A stretch of DNA of 64,000 nucleotides, taken from the NCBI RefSeq assembly GCF_001571085.1, contig NZ_BCTC01000002.1:1-64000 (forward strand), given 5' to 3'. The translations under genes and the position numbers were made by a program. The notes beneath the pieces were generated by a model. That model searched no databases. It was given only the letters and a program-made list of their open reading frames with translations, and was not told where the DNA came from. Of this stretch, positions 1 to 9,803 are shown piece by piece; positions within the stretch are counted from its first letter, which is position 1, and every line of letters starts with the position of its first letter. The stretch is from Azohydromonas lata NBRC 102462 (GTDB taxonomy: Bacteria; Pseudomonadota; Gammaproteobacteria; Burkholderiales; Burkholderiaceae_C).

Positions 1-2
1 GT

Positions 3-79
<77 letters not shown>

Positions 80-83
80 AACA

Positions 84-121
84 AAGCAAGAAGGCCGTCC
101 TCGTGACGGCCTTCTTGCTTT
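84..121 (+). terminator. Rho-independent terminator of tRNA-fMet
   Basis: A long near-perfect inverted repeat (arms about 84-99 and 104-120, short loop) ends in a T run. It begins five bases after the tRNA CCA end, so it should terminate the tRNA transcript and insulate it from yajC. Confidence 0.85.
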
Positions 122-202
122 TGTGCTTTCCCATTGAGGTTCTTCGCTTCTGAAGTGAACCCGGTGGCAATGAGGCAGTCGAATGCGCGTGCGGCCGCCG
201 CT

Positions 203-208
203 TAGAAT
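203..208 (+). promoter_or_regulatory. TAGAAT -10-like box upstream of yajC
   Basis: TAGAAT followed by CG lies 73 nt before the yajC start. The same element, TAnAAT flanked by GC-rich DNA, recurs upstream of pgk, purC, purE, fba and others in this window. No good -35 hexamer is visible at 16-18 bp, so the call rests on the recurrence and position. Confidence 0.45.
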
Positions 209-280
209 CGCAGGTTCCCTGCACCGTCCACCCTTTGGTCGGGGCGGCTGCCAAGCATCGCAAAAAAAGGACTGCCTGCT

Positions 281-601
281 GTGTTTATTTCTTCCGCCTT
301 TGCTCAGACCGCCGCGCCGGCCTCTGCCACCGACAGCCTGATGGGCATGCTGCCTCTGGTGCTGATGTTCGTGGTGCTGTACTTCATCATGATTCGCCCC
401 CAGATGAAGCGGCAGAAGGAGCATAAGACCATGATCTCCGCCCTGGCTAAGGGTGACGAAGTCGTGACTGCTGGCGGCTTGCTGGGCAAGGTCACCAAGC
501 TCAACGAGAGCTTCGTGCACATGGAAATAGCCGGCGGTGTCGAAATCCAGGTGCAGCGCACCGCCGTGGTCCAGGTGCTGCCCAAGGGCACCTTCAAGTA
601 A
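281..601 (+). CDS. yajC: Sec translocase accessory subunit YajC
   Basis: Small single-span inner-membrane protein (106 aa, the usual length) that associates with SecDF and SecYEG during protein export. One hydrophobic segment (about residues 21-38) is followed by the basic RPQMKRQKEH stretch and the family core GDEVVTAGGLLGKV. It lies 63 nt before secD, the standard yajC-secD-secF order. The tgt gene often found upstream is absent; an initiator tRNA takes its place. Confidence 0.95.
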   Translation: MFISSAFAQTAAPASATDSLMGMLPLVLMFVVLYFIMIRPQMKRQKEHKTMISALAKGDEVVTAGGLLGKVTKLNESFVHMEIAGGVEIQVQRTAVVQVLPKGTFK

Positions 602-607
602 TCGACG

Positions 608-627
608 GCGGGCCCTTATGGGCCCGC
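608..627 (+). other. Hairpin between yajC and secD
   Basis: A perfect 8-bp stem (GCGGGCCC / GGGCCCGC) with a TTAT loop lies just after the yajC stop. There is no T run, so it is not a good intrinsic terminator. It may be an RNA-processing or stability element that sets the yajC to secD ratio. Confidence 0.45.
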
Positions 628-664
628 TGCGCGCGCCGCCCACGCGCGGCGCAAGGAACATGCG

Positions 665-2548
665 ATGAACCGCTATCCGTGGTGGAAGTACGCGATCCTG
701 GCGGTCGCGCTGCTGGTCGGCCTCGTCTACACGCTGCCGAACTTCTTTGGCGAAGCCCCGGCCGTCCAGGTCTCCAGCGGCAAGGCCACGATCAAGGTTG
801 ACGGCGCGCTGGTGCAGCGTGTTGAAGATGTGCTCAAACAGGCCAGCATCCAGCCTGACTTTGTGCAACTGGATGGCAACTCGGTGCGCGCCCGCTTTGG
901 TGATCCCGACACCCAGCTCAAGGCCAAAGATGCGCTCAACCGCGCGTTGAACACCGATCCGGCCGATCCGACTTACATCGTTGCGCTCAACCTGGTGAGC
1001 CGCTCGCCCGCCTGGCTCACGTCCCTGCACGCGTTGCCCATGTACCTGGGCCTGGACCTGCGCGGTGGCGTGCATTTCCTGATGCAGGTGGACATGCGGG
1101 CAGCCTTGACGAAGAAGGCTGAGTCGGTCGCCGGCGACGTCCGCTCGCTGCTGCGCGACAAGAACGTGCGCCATGCCGGCATCTCCCGCGAAGGCAACAA
1201 CGTCGAAGTGCGTTTCCGCGATGCCGCCACGTTGGGCAGCGCGCAGGCGGTGCTGGTGCAGCAACTGCCTGACATGCAATGGACGCCGGCCGGCGAGGGC
1301 AGTGACCTGCGCTTGGTGGGTCAGCTCAAGCCGCAGGCCGCACGTGCGGTGCAGGAGGCCGCACTCAAGCAGAACATCACCACGCTGCACAACCGAGTCA
1401 ACGAGTTGGGCGTGGCCGAGCCCGTGATCCAGCAGCAGGGCGCGGACCGCGTGGTGGTGCAATTGCCCGGCGTGCAGGACACGGCCAAGGCCAAGGACAT
1501 CATCGGCCGCACCGCCACGCTGGAAGTGCGCCTGGTGGACGACAGCGCCGAAGCCGCCGCTGCGGCCGTGGGCAGCGGCCCCGTGCCTTTCGGTACCGAG
1601 CGCTACGTCGAGCGCGGTGGCGCACCGCTCATCGTCAAGCGCCAAGTCATCCTCACCGGCGAGAACCTCAACGACGCTCAACCAGGCTTTGATGGCCAAA
1701 ACCACGAGCCCGCGGTGCACCTCACGCTGGATGCCAAGGGTGCGCGCGTCTTCCGGGACATCACGCGTGAGAACGTGGGCAAGCGTATGGCCATCCTGCT
1801 GTTCGAAAAGGGCAAGGGCGAGGTCGTCACCGCGCCGGTGATCCGTTCCGAGATCTCCGGCGGCCGCGTGCAGATTTCCGGCCGCATGACCACGCAGGAA
1901 GCCAGCGACACGGCGCTGCTGCTGCGGGCGGGTTCGCTGGCCGCTCCCATGGAAATCATCGAGGAGCGCACGATTGGGCCGAGCCTGGGTGCCGACAACA
2001 TCGCCAAGGGCTTCCACAGCGTGATGTTCGGCTTCCTGGCCATTGCCGCGTTCATGTGCGTGTACTACCTGCTGTTCGGCGTGTTCTCCACGCTGGCGCT
2101 GGCGTTCAACCTGCTGCTGCTGGTGGCGGTGCTGTCCATGCTGCAGGCCACGCTGACGCTGCCGGGCATTGCTGCTATTGCTTTGACGCTGGGCATGGCC
2201 ATCGACGCCAACGTGCTCATCAACGAGCGTGTGCGCGAGGAGTTGCGCAACGGCTCTGCACCACAGACAGCCATTCACGCGGGCTACGAGCGGGCTTGGG
2301 CCACCATCCTGGACTCCAACGTCACCACGCTGATTGCCGGCGTGGCGCTGCTGGCCTTTGGCTCCGGTCCGGTGCGCGGCTTCGCTGTCGTCCACTGCCT
2401 GGGCATCCTGACCTCGATGTTCTCGGCCGTGATGTTCTCGCGGGGCTTGGTCAACCTCTGGTACGGGCGCAAGAAGCGCCTGAAGTCCGTATCTATCGGC
2501 CAGGTGTGGCGCCCCGAAGGCGATACCACCCCGGCCGCCAAGGCCTGA
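665..2548 (+). CDS. secD: Protein translocase subunit SecD
   Basis: Inner-membrane component of SecDF, which uses the proton gradient to pull secreted proteins out on the periplasmic side. At 627 aa it is close to E. coli SecD (615). Residues 7-25 form the first membrane segment, the signature YLGLDLRGGVHFLM lies at 127-140, a large periplasmic domain follows, and five C-terminal membrane segments complete the RND-like fold. The chosen ATG has an AAGGA Shine-Dalgarno sequence. secF starts 24 nt after the stop, so the two are co-transcribed. Confidence 0.97.
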   Translation: MNRYPWWKYAILAVALLVGLVYTLPNFFGEAPAVQVSSGKATIKVDGALVQRVEDVLKQASIQPDFVQLDGNSVRARFGDPDTQLKAKDALNRALNTDPADPTYIVALNLVSRSPAWLTSLHALPMYLGLDLRGGVHFLMQVDMRAALTKKAESVAGDVRSLLRDKNVRHAGISREGNNVEVRFRDAATLGSAQAVLVQQLPDMQWTPAGEGSDLRLVGQLKPQAARAVQEAALKQNITTLHNRVNELGVAEPVIQQQGADRVVVQLPGVQDTAKAKDIIGRTATLEVRLVDDSAEAAAAAVGSGPVPFGTERYVERGGAPLIVKRQVILTGENLNDAQPGFDGQNHEPAVHLTLDAKGARVFRDITRENVGKRMAILLFEKGKGEVVTAPVIRSEISGGRVQISGRMTTQEASDTALLLRAGSLAAPMEIIEERTIGPSLGADNIAKGFHSVMFGFLAIAAFMCVYYLLFGVFSTLALAFNLLLLVAVLSMLQATLTLPGIAAIALTLGMAIDANVLINERVREELRNGSAPQTAIHAGYERAWATILDSNVTTLIAGVALLAFGSGPVRGFAVVHCLGILTSMFSAVMFSRGLVNLWYGRKKRLKSVSIGQVWRPEGDTTPAAKA

Positions 2549-2572
2549 AGCGGCCCCGAGCGGAGAAAGTAG

Positions 2573-3598
2573 ATGGAGTTCTTTCGCATCCGGCGCGACA
2601 TCCCGTTCATGCGGCATGCGCTGGTGTTCAACGTCATTTCGTTCCTGACCTTCGCCGCGGCGGTGTTCTTCCTGTTCACGCGGGGGCTGCACCTGTCCAT
2701 CGAGTTCACGGGCGGCACGGTGCTGGAAGTGAGCTACGCGCAGCCGGCCGACATAGACCGCACGCGCACCGCGGTGGACGCGCTGGGCTTTGGCGAGGTG
2801 CAGGTGCAGAACTTCGGCACCGCGCGCGACGTGCTTATCCGCTTGCCCGTGCGCGGTGACGTCAAACAAGGCGAGGTGGCGGGCCGTGTGTTCGCCGCGC
2901 TGTGCCAGGCATCCTCAGGCAGCCTCGAAACGCGCCCTGGCGATGGCGACACGACGCGCCAAGCCTGCGTCGCCTCCGACGGCAGCGAGCCCTTGAAACT
3001 CTCGCGCACCGAGTTCGTCGGACCGTCCGTGGGTTCGGAGCTGGCGCGCGACGGTGCGCTGGCGCTGGCCGTGACGGTGGCGGGCATCATGATCTACCTC
3101 GCCATCCGCTTCGAGTGGAAGTTCGCGGTGGCCGGCATCATCGCCAACCTCCACGACGTGGTGATCATTCTGGGCTTCTTCGCCTTCTTCCAATGGGAGT
3201 TCTCGCTGGCGGTGTTGGCGGCGGTGTTGGCAGTGCTGGGCTACTCGGTGAACGAGTCGGTGGTGATCTTCGACCGGATCCGCGAAGCCTTCCGCAAGTA
3301 CCGCAAGATGAGCACCTCGCAGGTCATTGACCACGCCATCACCAGCACGACCAGCCGCACCATCATCACGCACGGTTCGACACAGATGATGGTGCTGGCC
3401 ATGCTGCTCTTTGGCGGTCCGACGCTGCACTACTTCGCCGTGGCGCTGACCATTGGCATCCTGTTCGGCATCTACTCCTCGGTGTTCGTGGCCGCAGCCA
3501 TTGCCATGTGGCTGGGCGTCAAGCGCGAAGACCTGGTGAAGGCCTCTACCCGCGGCGGTTCGGATCCCAACGATCCCAACGCCGGCGCGGCGGTGTGA
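2573..3598 (+). CDS. secF: Protein translocase subunit SecF
   Basis: Partner of SecD in the export motor (341 aa). The N-terminal membrane segment is followed by the SecF signature LSIEFTGGTVLEV, a periplasmic domain, and a C-terminal five-helix domain containing GYSVNESVVIFDRIRE and TTSRTIITHGST, both typical of SecF. The acidic C-terminal tail is rich in Asn, Asp and Pro. It is the last gene of the yajC-secD-secF operon and is followed by a terminator hairpin. Confidence 0.97.
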   Translation: MEFFRIRRDIPFMRHALVFNVISFLTFAAAVFFLFTRGLHLSIEFTGGTVLEVSYAQPADIDRTRTAVDALGFGEVQVQNFGTARDVLIRLPVRGDVKQGEVAGRVFAALCQASSGSLETRPGDGDTTRQACVASDGSEPLKLSRTEFVGPSVGSELARDGALALAVTVAGIMIYLAIRFEWKFAVAGIIANLHDVVIILGFFAFFQWEFSLAVLAAVLAVLGYSVNESVVIFDRIREAFRKYRKMSTSQVIDHAITSTTSRTIITHGSTQMMVLAMLLFGGPTLHYFAVALTIGILFGIYSSVFVAAAIAMWLGVKREDLVKASTRGGSDPNDPNAGAAV

Positions 3599-3616
3599 CG
3601 CCGTCAGCCTGAAAAG

Positions 3617-3646
3617 CACAAGGGCCGCGAAAGCGGCCCTTTGTCT
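3617..3646 (+). terminator. Terminator after secF
   Basis: AGGGCCGC-GAAA-GCGGCCCT stem-loop (3621-3640) preceded by A-rich and followed by T-rich sequence. It sits between convergent secF and smg and could serve both strands. Confidence 0.8.
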
Positions 3647-3697
3647 TTGTGTCGCGGAGGCAGAGGCGCTGTGCTGCCCACTCCGCCGCGGACGGCA

Positions 3698-4150
3698 TCA
3701 GTGGATGATGCGTTGTTCGTCGTCTACAAACAGCTCGTCCAGGATGAGCGCGTCGGGCTCTTCGCCCAAGCTCCAGAACACCATCAGGACGATGATCTTG
3801 AGGTCTTCCAGTTCCAGCGGTACGCGGCCAATAGCCGTGGCGCGATCCAACACCATTTCTCGCATCAGCGGCGGCAGCACGCCGGCGCCCTCAAGGAAGC
3901 TGATGAAGCCAATGGAGGCATCGCCCAGCATCTCGCGCTCGCCAGCGGTGTAGACCCGGATGCTCGACGGCGCCTGCGCCTGAGTGCCGGACTCGGCCAT
4001 GCCGGCCAGTCCGTCCAGCCAGCTCAGCGCTTCCTCGATGTCGTCCGACTCGAAACCAACCGCCGACAGCTTGCGCGTGAGCTGGTCGTGATCAGGGCAG
4101 GCATCAGGCCGCCAGTAGTTTTCGTACAGGTAGACGAGCACGTCGAACAT
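3698..4150 (-). CDS. smg: Smg family protein (DUF494)
   Basis: 150-aa protein of the Smg/DUF494 family, whose biochemical role is unknown. The N-terminus MFDVLVYLYENYW is the family signature, and the acidic C-terminal half (LELEDLKIIVLMVFW) matches family members. The internal ATG at 4150 was chosen because Smg proteins start at MFD; an upstream in-frame ATG would add only three residues. It follows dprA by 74 nt on the same strand, the widespread dprA-smg order, but topA, often the next gene, is missing here. Confidence 0.93.
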   Translation of the reverse strand: MFDVLVYLYENYWRPDACPDHDQLTRKLSAVGFESDDIEEALSWLDGLAGMAESGTQAQAPSSIRVYTAGEREMLGDASIGFISFLEGAGVLPPLMREMVLDRATAIGRVPLELEDLKIIVLMVFWSLGEEPDALILDELFVDDEQRIIH

Positions 4151-4224
4151 GGGGGGCACTATAGCTCACGGTATCTGAATGCAGGCTTGCAATCACGATG
4201 CCCGTATTGCATGCGCCGCCAAGC

Positions 4225-5451
4225 TCAAGCCAGACCGCAGCGCTGGTACAGCCCGCCCGGCAGGCGCTGCACGCGTTCTTCCAATTCCAACTCCAGCAGC
4301 CGCGCGGCCAGCGCGGGTGCAGGCAAGCCGGTGCGCTCCACCAGCATGTCCAGTGTCGCAGCGTCGTGGCCCAGCGCGGTCAGCACATCGTCGGCCGGGC
4401 CGTCGTCCTGTGCGGCATTGGCAGCAGCCGTGGCCACGGCAGGCATCGCGCGCTTGGAAGTCTTGCGATTGGGCAGACGGTTGCCGGCGCCGTTCGCAGC
4501 GTCCTCTTGCGTCATGTGAAATTCCTCCAGGATGTCCTGTGCGCTTTCCACCAGTTTGGCGCCTTGCTTGATGAGCGAATGGCAGCCGCGCGCCAGCGGT
4601 GCATGGATGGAGCCGGGAATGGCAAACACCTCCCGCCCGCACTCGGCCGCCAGTCGGGCCGTGATGAGCGAGCCCGATTGCAAGGCGGCTTCCACGACCA
4701 GCGTGCCGCGGGTGAGGCCAGCGATGAGGCGGTTGCGCTGCGGAAAGTTTTCCCGCAGCGGCGGCGTGCCCAATGGAAATTCACTCACCAGCAATCCCTG
4801 CGCGGCAATGCGCAACGCCAGCTCCCTGTGGCGGGCTGGGTAGAGGCGGTCCATTCCCGTGCCCAGCACGGCAATGGTGCCGCCTGGCCCGGCCAAGCCA
4901 CCCTCGTGGGCTGCACCGTCTATGCCCAGCGCCAAGCCCGAGACTATGGACCATCCGCTTTCGCTCATGCAGCGTGCGAAGGCCTGGGCGTTGTTCACGC
5001 CTTGGGCGCTGGGGTTGCGGCTGCCGACGATGGCCAGAGCCGGGCGCCGCAACAGCTCATGGCGGCCGCGCAGGTGCAGCAGCAGTGGCGGGTCCGCGGT
5101 GTTGAGCAGCGCCGCGGGATACAGCGCGTCGCCCAGCGTGACCACATGCCGGTCCGGTCCGCCGTCCAGCCAGTTCAGCGTCTTGAGCACACAGGCCTCC
5201 AGGTCGGCCGGCGGCGCCGACAAGGCCTGCGCCTGCGCCGGCGTCACCAGGTCGCGAAGCAAGGATGAGGCGCTGTCGAACACCTGCTGTGGCGTGCCCA
5301 GCGCCGCCAGCAGCCGCCGCCCGCTGGCACGGCCCACGCTCGTGGCCAAGCGCAGCCAGGCACGCAATTCGTCCTCGCCGGCGCGCGGAAACAGGTGATC
5401 GCCGTTGATGGGGGCGTCGGGGAGCAGGTCGGCCGTGTCGGGCGTTGCCAT
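4225..5451 (-). CDS. dprA: DNA-processing protein DprA (Smf)
   Basis: Binds incoming single-stranded DNA and loads RecA during natural transformation. The 408-aa protein has an N-terminal helical region, the Rossmann-like core with GSRNPSAQG, SGLALGIDGAAH and the long FPQRNRLIAGL block, and a C-terminal winged-helix domain after an Ala-rich linker. The ATG at 5451 has a nearby AGGGA Shine-Dalgarno; an upstream in-frame start would add 24 residues not typical of the family. It is divergent from def-fmt, as in many proteobacteria. Confidence 0.95.
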   Translation of the reverse strand: MATPDTADLLPDAPINGDHLFPRAGEDELRAWLRLATSVGRASGRRLLAALGTPQQVFDSASSLLRDLVTPAQAQALSAPPADLEACVLKTLNWLDGGPDRHVVTLGDALYPAALLNTADPPLLLHLRGRHELLRRPALAIVGSRNPSAQGVNNAQAFARCMSESGWSIVSGLALGIDGAAHEGGLAGPGGTIAVLGTGMDRLYPARHRELALRIAAQGLLVSEFPLGTPPLRENFPQRNRLIAGLTRGTLVVEAALQSGSLITARLAAECGREVFAIPGSIHAPLARGCHSLIKQGAKLVESAQDILEEFHMTQEDAANGAGNRLPNRKTSKRAMPAVATAAANAAQDDGPADDVLTALGHDAATLDMLVERTGLPAPALAARLLELELEERVQRLPGGLYQRCGLA

Positions 5452-5681
5452 GTTGCTTTTTCCCTGGTCGGTGCAGCGGCCGCCGGTTCCGCCGGGGTGG
5501 GGCGCGCTGCGGTTCATGGGCACACGCCGGTGACGGCATGACCAATGGGCGAAAATGCGCGCCCGGTTTCACCTGATTCTGCCCCTCATGGGCGCCGGCG
5601 GCCCTGGTCGCAAACGCTGAACTGCGCTCGCCGCGCCTGCGTTTGGATGCCAGCGGGACGCGGCGCCGGGGGCCTTGCGCC

Positions 5682-6197
5682 ATGGCCCAGCTTCCCATCC
5701 TGCGTTTCCCCGATCCCCGCCTGCATACCGTTGCCGCCCCGGTGGAGGAGGTGGACGAACGCATCCGCCGCCTTGCGGCCGACATGCTGGAGACCATGTA
5801 CGCCGCCGAAGGCGTGGGCCTGGCCGCCACGCAGGTCAACGTGCACGAGCGCGTGGTGGTGATGGACACCTCCGAGACCCGCGACCAGCCCCGCGTGCTC
5901 ATCAACCCCGAGATCATCGAGCGCAGCGAGGAAATGATGGTGGGCGACGAGGGCTGCCTCTCGGTGCCGGCGATCTACGACAAGGTGCAGCGCCACGCTC
6001 GCGTGAAGGTGCGCGCGCTGGACCGCGACGGGCAGGTGCAGGAGTTCGAGGCCGAAGGCCTGACCTCCGTGTGCGTGCAGCATGAGCTGGACCACCTGTT
6101 GGGCAAGGTCTTTGTTGAATACCTCAGCCCGCTCAAGCGCGAGCGCATCAAGACCAAGATGCTCAAGAAGAACCGCGAAGACCTGCAGCGCGCATGA
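5682..6197 (+). CDS. def: Peptide deformylase
   Basis: Metalloenzyme that removes the formyl group from the initiator Met of new proteins. The 171-aa sequence carries all three family motifs: GVGLAATQ (44-51), EGCLS (90-94, Cys is a metal ligand) and HELDH (134-138, two His ligands and the catalytic Glu). The start is set at [14 protein letters not shown], where homologues begin; a longer frame upstream has no family similarity. Its TGA overlaps the fmt ATG by four bases, so translation is probably coupled. Confidence 0.96.
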   Translation: MAQLPILRFPDPRLHTVAAPVEEVDERIRRLAADMLETMYAAEGVGLAATQVNVHERVVVMDTSETRDQPRVLINPEIIERSEEMMVGDEGCLSVPAIYDKVQRHARVKVRALDRDGQVQEFEAEGLTSVCVQHELDHLLGKVFVEYLSPLKRERIKTKMLKKNREDLQRA

Positions 6198-7210
6198 GCG
6201 GCGTGATGCAAGGCGACGCGGCGGGCGCTGCTTCCGCCATCCCTGCCGGCACCGCGCCGCTGCGCGTGGCCTATGCCGGCACGCCGGAGTTCGCACGCGT
6301 GGCACTGCAGTCCATCCTGGACGCGGGCTTTGCCGTGCCGCTGGTGCTCACGCAGCCTGACCGGCCTGCCGGGCGGGGCATGAAGCTGCAGCCTTCGGCC
6401 GTGAAGCAGCTTGCGATGGAGCGCGGCATCGCGGTGGCGCAGCCACGCAGCTTGCGCCTGGACGGCAAATTCCCTGAAGACGCCGCTGCCGCGCGCGAGA
6501 CGCTGCTGGCTGCTCGCGCCGACGTGATGGTGGTGGCGGCCTACGGCCTCATCCTGCCGCGCTGGGTGCTGGAGCTGCCGCCGCGCGGCTGCCTCAACAT
6601 CCACGGCTCACTGCTGCCGCGCTGGCGCGGCGCGGCGCCCATACAGCGTGCCATCGAGGCGGGCGACGAGCGCACCGGCATCACCATCATGCAGATGGAC
6701 GAGGGCCTGGACACGGGCGACATGCTGCTGGTGCAGGCGCTGGAGATCGCGCCCGCTGAAACCTCGGCCACGCTGCACGACCGGCTGGCGGCATTGGGCG
6801 CGTCCGCCATCGTCGCGGCGCTGCGTGAGCTTGACCGTCTGTCGCGAGAGCCCCAGCCGGCCGAAGGCGTGTGCTACGCCCACAAGATCGAGAAGGCTGA
6901 GGGCGCCATCGATTGGACGTTGCCCGCCGCCGTGCTGGAGCGCCGCGTGCGCGCCTTCGATCCATTCCCCGGCATGAGTTTCAATCTGGACGGCCAGGCA
7001 GTGAAGCTGTGGCGGGCCGCGTTGCGCCCCGAGCTCTCCGGCGCGCCCGGCACCGTGCTGCGCGCCGATGCGCAGGAAGTGGTCGTGGCCTGTGGTGAAG
7101 GCTCGCTTGCGCTGCTGGAGCTGCAGCGCCCGGGCGGCAAGCGCTTGCCCGTGCGCGCCTTCCAGCAGCAGCCGCAGGCGTTGGCCGCCGGACGCAGCCT
7201 GGCGGCTTGA
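6194..7210 (+). CDS. fmt: Methionyl-tRNA formyltransferase
   Basis: Transfers a formyl group from 10-formyl-THF to Met on initiator tRNA. The 338-aa protein shows the formyltransferase core with [12 protein letters not shown] and GLDTGDM; the catalytic triad maps to Asn135, His137 and Asp173, with the same spacing as in the E. coli enzyme. A C-terminal OB-like domain follows. The N-terminus is about 20 residues longer than E. coli Fmt, because the ATG that overlaps the def stop was used. Confidence 0.96.
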   Translation: MSGVMQGDAAGAASAIPAGTAPLRVAYAGTPEFARVALQSILDAGFAVPLVLTQPDRPAGRGMKLQPSAVKQLAMERGIAVAQPRSLRLDGKFPEDAAAARETLLAARADVMVVAAYGLILPRWVLELPPRGCLNIHGSLLPRWRGAAPIQRAIEAGDERTGITIMQMDEGLDTGDMLLVQALEIAPAETSATLHDRLAALGASAIVAALRELDRLSREPQPAEGVCYAHKIEKAEGAIDWTLPAAVLERRVRAFDPFPGMSFNLDGQAVKLWRAALRPELSGAPGTVLRADAQEVVVACGEGSLALLELQRPGGKRLPVRAFQQQPQALAAGRSLAA

Positions 7211-7307
7211 GCCGCCGTGGCGCGGTCCGCGCGCCCGGCTGATTGAACTTGCGGCCGCCGCCCGCATCTACCGGCCAGATGGAATCACCCACCTGGGAAC
7301 GCACGCA

Positions 7308-8150
7308 ATGTTCAACCTGATGAAGACGGCCATCCTCATGGCCGCCATCACCGCGCTCTTCATGGCCGTGGGCCACCTCATCGGTGGCCGTGCCGGCATG
7401 ATGCTGGCCCTGCTGTTCGCGCTGGGCATGAACTTCTTCAGCTACTGGTTCAGCGACAAGCTGGTGCTGAAGATGTACAGCGCCCGCGAGGTCGATGCCC
7501 AGTCCGAGCCCTACTTCTACGGCATGGTGCAGGAGCTGGCGCAGCGCGCGGGTCTGCCCATGCCGCGCGTCTACCTGATAGACGAAGAGGCGCCCAACGC
7601 CTTCGCCACCGGCCGCAATCCCGACAATGCCGCGGTGGCTGCCACCACCGGCATCCTGCGGGTGCTCAACCACCGCGAGCTGCGCGGCGTGATGGCGCAC
7701 GAGCTGGCGCACGTGAAGCACCGCGACATCCTCATCAGCACCATCAGCGCCACCATGGCCGGCGCGGTGTCCATGCTGGCCAACTTCGCCATGTTCTTCG
7801 GCGGCCGTGACGAGGAGGGCCGTCCCACCAACCCGCTGGCCGGCCTGCTGGTGGCGCTGCTGGCGCCGCTGGCCGCCAGCCTGATCCAGATGGCCATCAG
7901 CCGCGCCCGCGAGTTCGAGGCCGACCGCGGTGGCGCCGAGATCAGCGGCGACCCGCGTGCGCTGGCCAGCGCGCTGGAAAAGATTCACGCCTACGCCACC
8001 GGCATCCCGCTGCCCACGGCCGAGCGCCACCCTGAAACGGCGCAGATGATGATCATGAACCCGCTGTCCGGCGGCGGCCTCAAGGGCCTGTTCAGTACCC
8101 ACCCCGCCACCGAAGAACGTGTGGCGCGGCTGCTGGCCATGTCGCGCTGA
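7308..8150 (+). CDS. htpX: Membrane zinc metalloprotease HtpX
   Basis: Inner-membrane M48 protease involved in quality control of membrane proteins under stress. The 280-aa protein has two N-terminal membrane helices (about 5-25 and 28-48), the zinc motif HELAH (131-135), a further hydrophobic region and the downstream Glu ligand in AREFEADR. The ATG encoding MFNLMKT was chosen; the frame stays open upstream into fmt, but that part resembles no HtpX sequence. Confidence 0.95.
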   Translation: MFNLMKTAILMAAITALFMAVGHLIGGRAGMMLALLFALGMNFFSYWFSDKLVLKMYSAREVDAQSEPYFYGMVQELAQRAGLPMPRVYLIDEEAPNAFATGRNPDNAAVAATTGILRVLNHRELRGVMAHELAHVKHRDILISTISATMAGAVSMLANFAMFFGGRDEEGRPTNPLAGLLVALLAPLAASLIQMAISRAREFEADRGGAEISGDPRALASALEKIHAYATGIPLPTAERHPETAQMMIMNPLSGGGLKGLFSTHPATEERVARLLAMSR

Positions 8151-8273
8151 CGCTGAAAAAGTGCATCCGGGCACGAAAAAGGCGGTAGCCGTGCACTGCG
8201 CACATGCGCCGCGGTCAAGTCTGGCGGGGGGAGGCCGATATGCTGTGCAACCCCTGGCTGCCTGACCACGCCC

Positions 8274-8633
8274 TTGAAGCCCCGCCTGTCCCTGCTGCTG
8301 CCCGTTCTTGTCGCGCTCGCGGGCTGCGAGCCGCTGGGCATAGAGTCCGCCGGCGCCGTGGCGCACAAGCGTGAATCCGAAGGCAAGGCCGTAGGCGCAG
8401 CCTGCCGGCATGCCGGGCGCGCCATAGAAGACTGCTTCACGCTCAACCGCAAGGCGGACAAGGCCGCCGTCTACGCCGGCTGGCGCGAGATGAACGACTA
8501 CATGCGGGAGAACAACATCCAAGTCGTCGCGCCGCAGTTGACGCCCACGCCAGGCTCCGCAGCAGCCAGCGCCTCGGCCGAGTCCGAGGTTGTGGACGCG
8601 CCGCGCGCCAAGCCGCGCAAGAGCAGCTCCTGA
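8274..8633 (+). CDS. Small putative lipoprotein
   Basis: 119-aa protein of unrecognised function. Residues 1-18 look like a lipoprotein signal with the lipobox LAGC, so it should be anchored to a membrane by Cys18. The mature part has two further Cys residues (ACRHAG and EDCFTL) and a Ser/Ala/Lys-rich tail. The start appears to be TTG: no in-frame ATG or GTG precedes the signal and no clear Shine-Dalgarno is visible, so the exact start is uncertain. Confidence 0.7.
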   Translation: MKPRLSLLLPVLVALAGCEPLGIESAGAVAHKRESEGKAVGAACRHAGRAIEDCFTLNRKADKAAVYAGWREMNDYMRENNIQVVAPQLTPTPGSAAASASAESEVVDAPRAKPRKSSS

Positions 8634-8666
8634 GAGCGTCCATCCCGGCCGGGCACAATCCCGGCA

Positions 8667-9404
8667 ATGAATCAGGGTACTGAAGGTAGTGAAGGCGGCA
8701 CCGTGCCGCCGTGGCGCCATCCGGCCTTTCGCACCGGGGTGCGCGAAATGACGTCCATCGCCCCGGGCATTGCGGCCTGGGGATTGGTGACGGGCGTGGC
8801 CATGGTCAAGGCGCTGGGCATGCCGTTGGCGCTGCTGATGTCGCTGGTGGTCTTTGCCGGCAGCGCGCAACTGGCGGCGCTGCCGCTCATCGCCGCGGGT
8901 GCGCCGGTGTGGGTGGTGTGGGCCACGGCGCTGTGCGTGAACCTGCGCTTCGTCATCTTCAGTGCGCAATGGCGGCCTTACTTCGCGCATCTGCCGCTTG
9001 GGCAACGGCTGCGCTTGGGCTACTTCACGGCCGACCTGAACTACGTGATGTTCATGAAGCGCTACCCCGAGCCACGGCCGTCGGCCGAGCAACTGCCGTA
9101 CTTCTGGGGCGGCGTGGCGCTGAACTGGTGCGCGTGGCAGCTCCCTTCCATCGCCGGCATCCTGTTGGGCGAACGCGTGCCCACGCAGTGGGGCCTGGGC
9201 TTTGCCGGCACGCTGGCACTGCTGGGCTTGATGAACACGCTGCTGAGCGACCGCGCCACCTGGGTGGCGGCCGCCGTGGCGGGCTGTGCGGCGGTGGCGG
9301 CCTATGCGCTGCCACTGCGGCTCAACATCGTCGTGGCCATCGCTGCGGCGGTGGCCATGGGTTTGTTGATGGAGCAATGGCCCGTGCGCCGGAGGCCGTC
9401 GTGA
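8667..9404 (+). CDS. azlC: AzlC family branched-chain amino-acid exporter, large subunit
   Basis: Polytopic inner-membrane protein (245 aa) of the AzlC family, which with AzlD exports branched-chain amino acids and analogues. The family features VREMTSIAPGIAAWGLVTG and the FAGSAQLAALPLIAAGAP helix are visible. Its TGA overlaps the azlD GTG start by four bases, as expected for a two-subunit transporter. Actual substrate not known. Confidence 0.88.
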   Translation: MNQGTEGSEGGTVPPWRHPAFRTGVREMTSIAPGIAAWGLVTGVAMVKALGMPLALLMSLVVFAGSAQLAALPLIAAGAPVWVVWATALCVNLRFVIFSAQWRPYFAHLPLGQRLRLGYFTADLNYVMFMKRYPEPRPSAEQLPYFWGGVALNWCAWQLPSIAGILLGERVPTQWGLGFAGTLALLGLMNTLLSDRATWVAAAVAGCAAVAAYALPLRLNIVVAIAAAVAMGLLMEQWPVRRRPS

Positions 9405-9730
9405 GCGCGGTTGAAGCCTTCGTCACCATCCTGGGCCTGGGCGTGATCACCGTGGTCACGCGCACATTTTTCTTCCTTTCCAGGCGCGAGATGCCGTTGC
9501 CCGTGTGGCTCAAGCAGGGGCTGCGCTACGCGCCGCTGGCCGCGTTGGCGGCGGTGGTGGTGCCGGAAGTGGTGATGACGCGCGGTGAGCTCATACATAC
9601 CTGGCAGGACGCGCGGCTCTTCGCCGTGGCCGCCGGCAGCGCTTGGTTCTGGTGGCGCCGCGGCATCCTGGGCACCATCGTCAGCGGCAGCGTGGTGCTG
9701 CTTGCGCTGCGCCTTGGACTGGGCTGGTAG
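9401..9730 (+). CDS. azlD: AzlD domain protein, small exporter subunit
   Basis: 109-aa membrane protein with three to four hydrophobic segments, including the family-typical [21 protein letters not shown] block. It is the small partner of the AzlC protein encoded just upstream. The GTG at 9401 is preferred because GGAG lies six bases before it and it overlaps the azlC stop; an ATG at 9377 is also possible but its spacing to the same type of signal is poor. Confidence 0.85.
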   Translation: MSAVEAFVTILGLGVITVVTRTFFFLSRREMPLPVWLKQGLRYAPLAALAAVVVPEVVMTRGELIHTWQDARLFAVAAGSAWFWWRRGILGTIVSGSVVLLALRLGLGW

Positions 9731-9753
9731 CCGGGGTGGTCGCGGCGCGGGCC

Positions 9754-9759
9754 TAGAAT
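9754..9759 (+). promoter_or_regulatory. TAGAAT -10-like box upstream of pgk
   Basis: TAGAATCG, identical to the element before yajC, lies 45 nt before the pgk start. No convincing -35 is seen. Confidence 0.45.
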
Positions 9760-9803
9760 CGTCGCCCTTCGGGAAATTTTCCCGCTTTCCGGCGCTCTTC
9801 TCC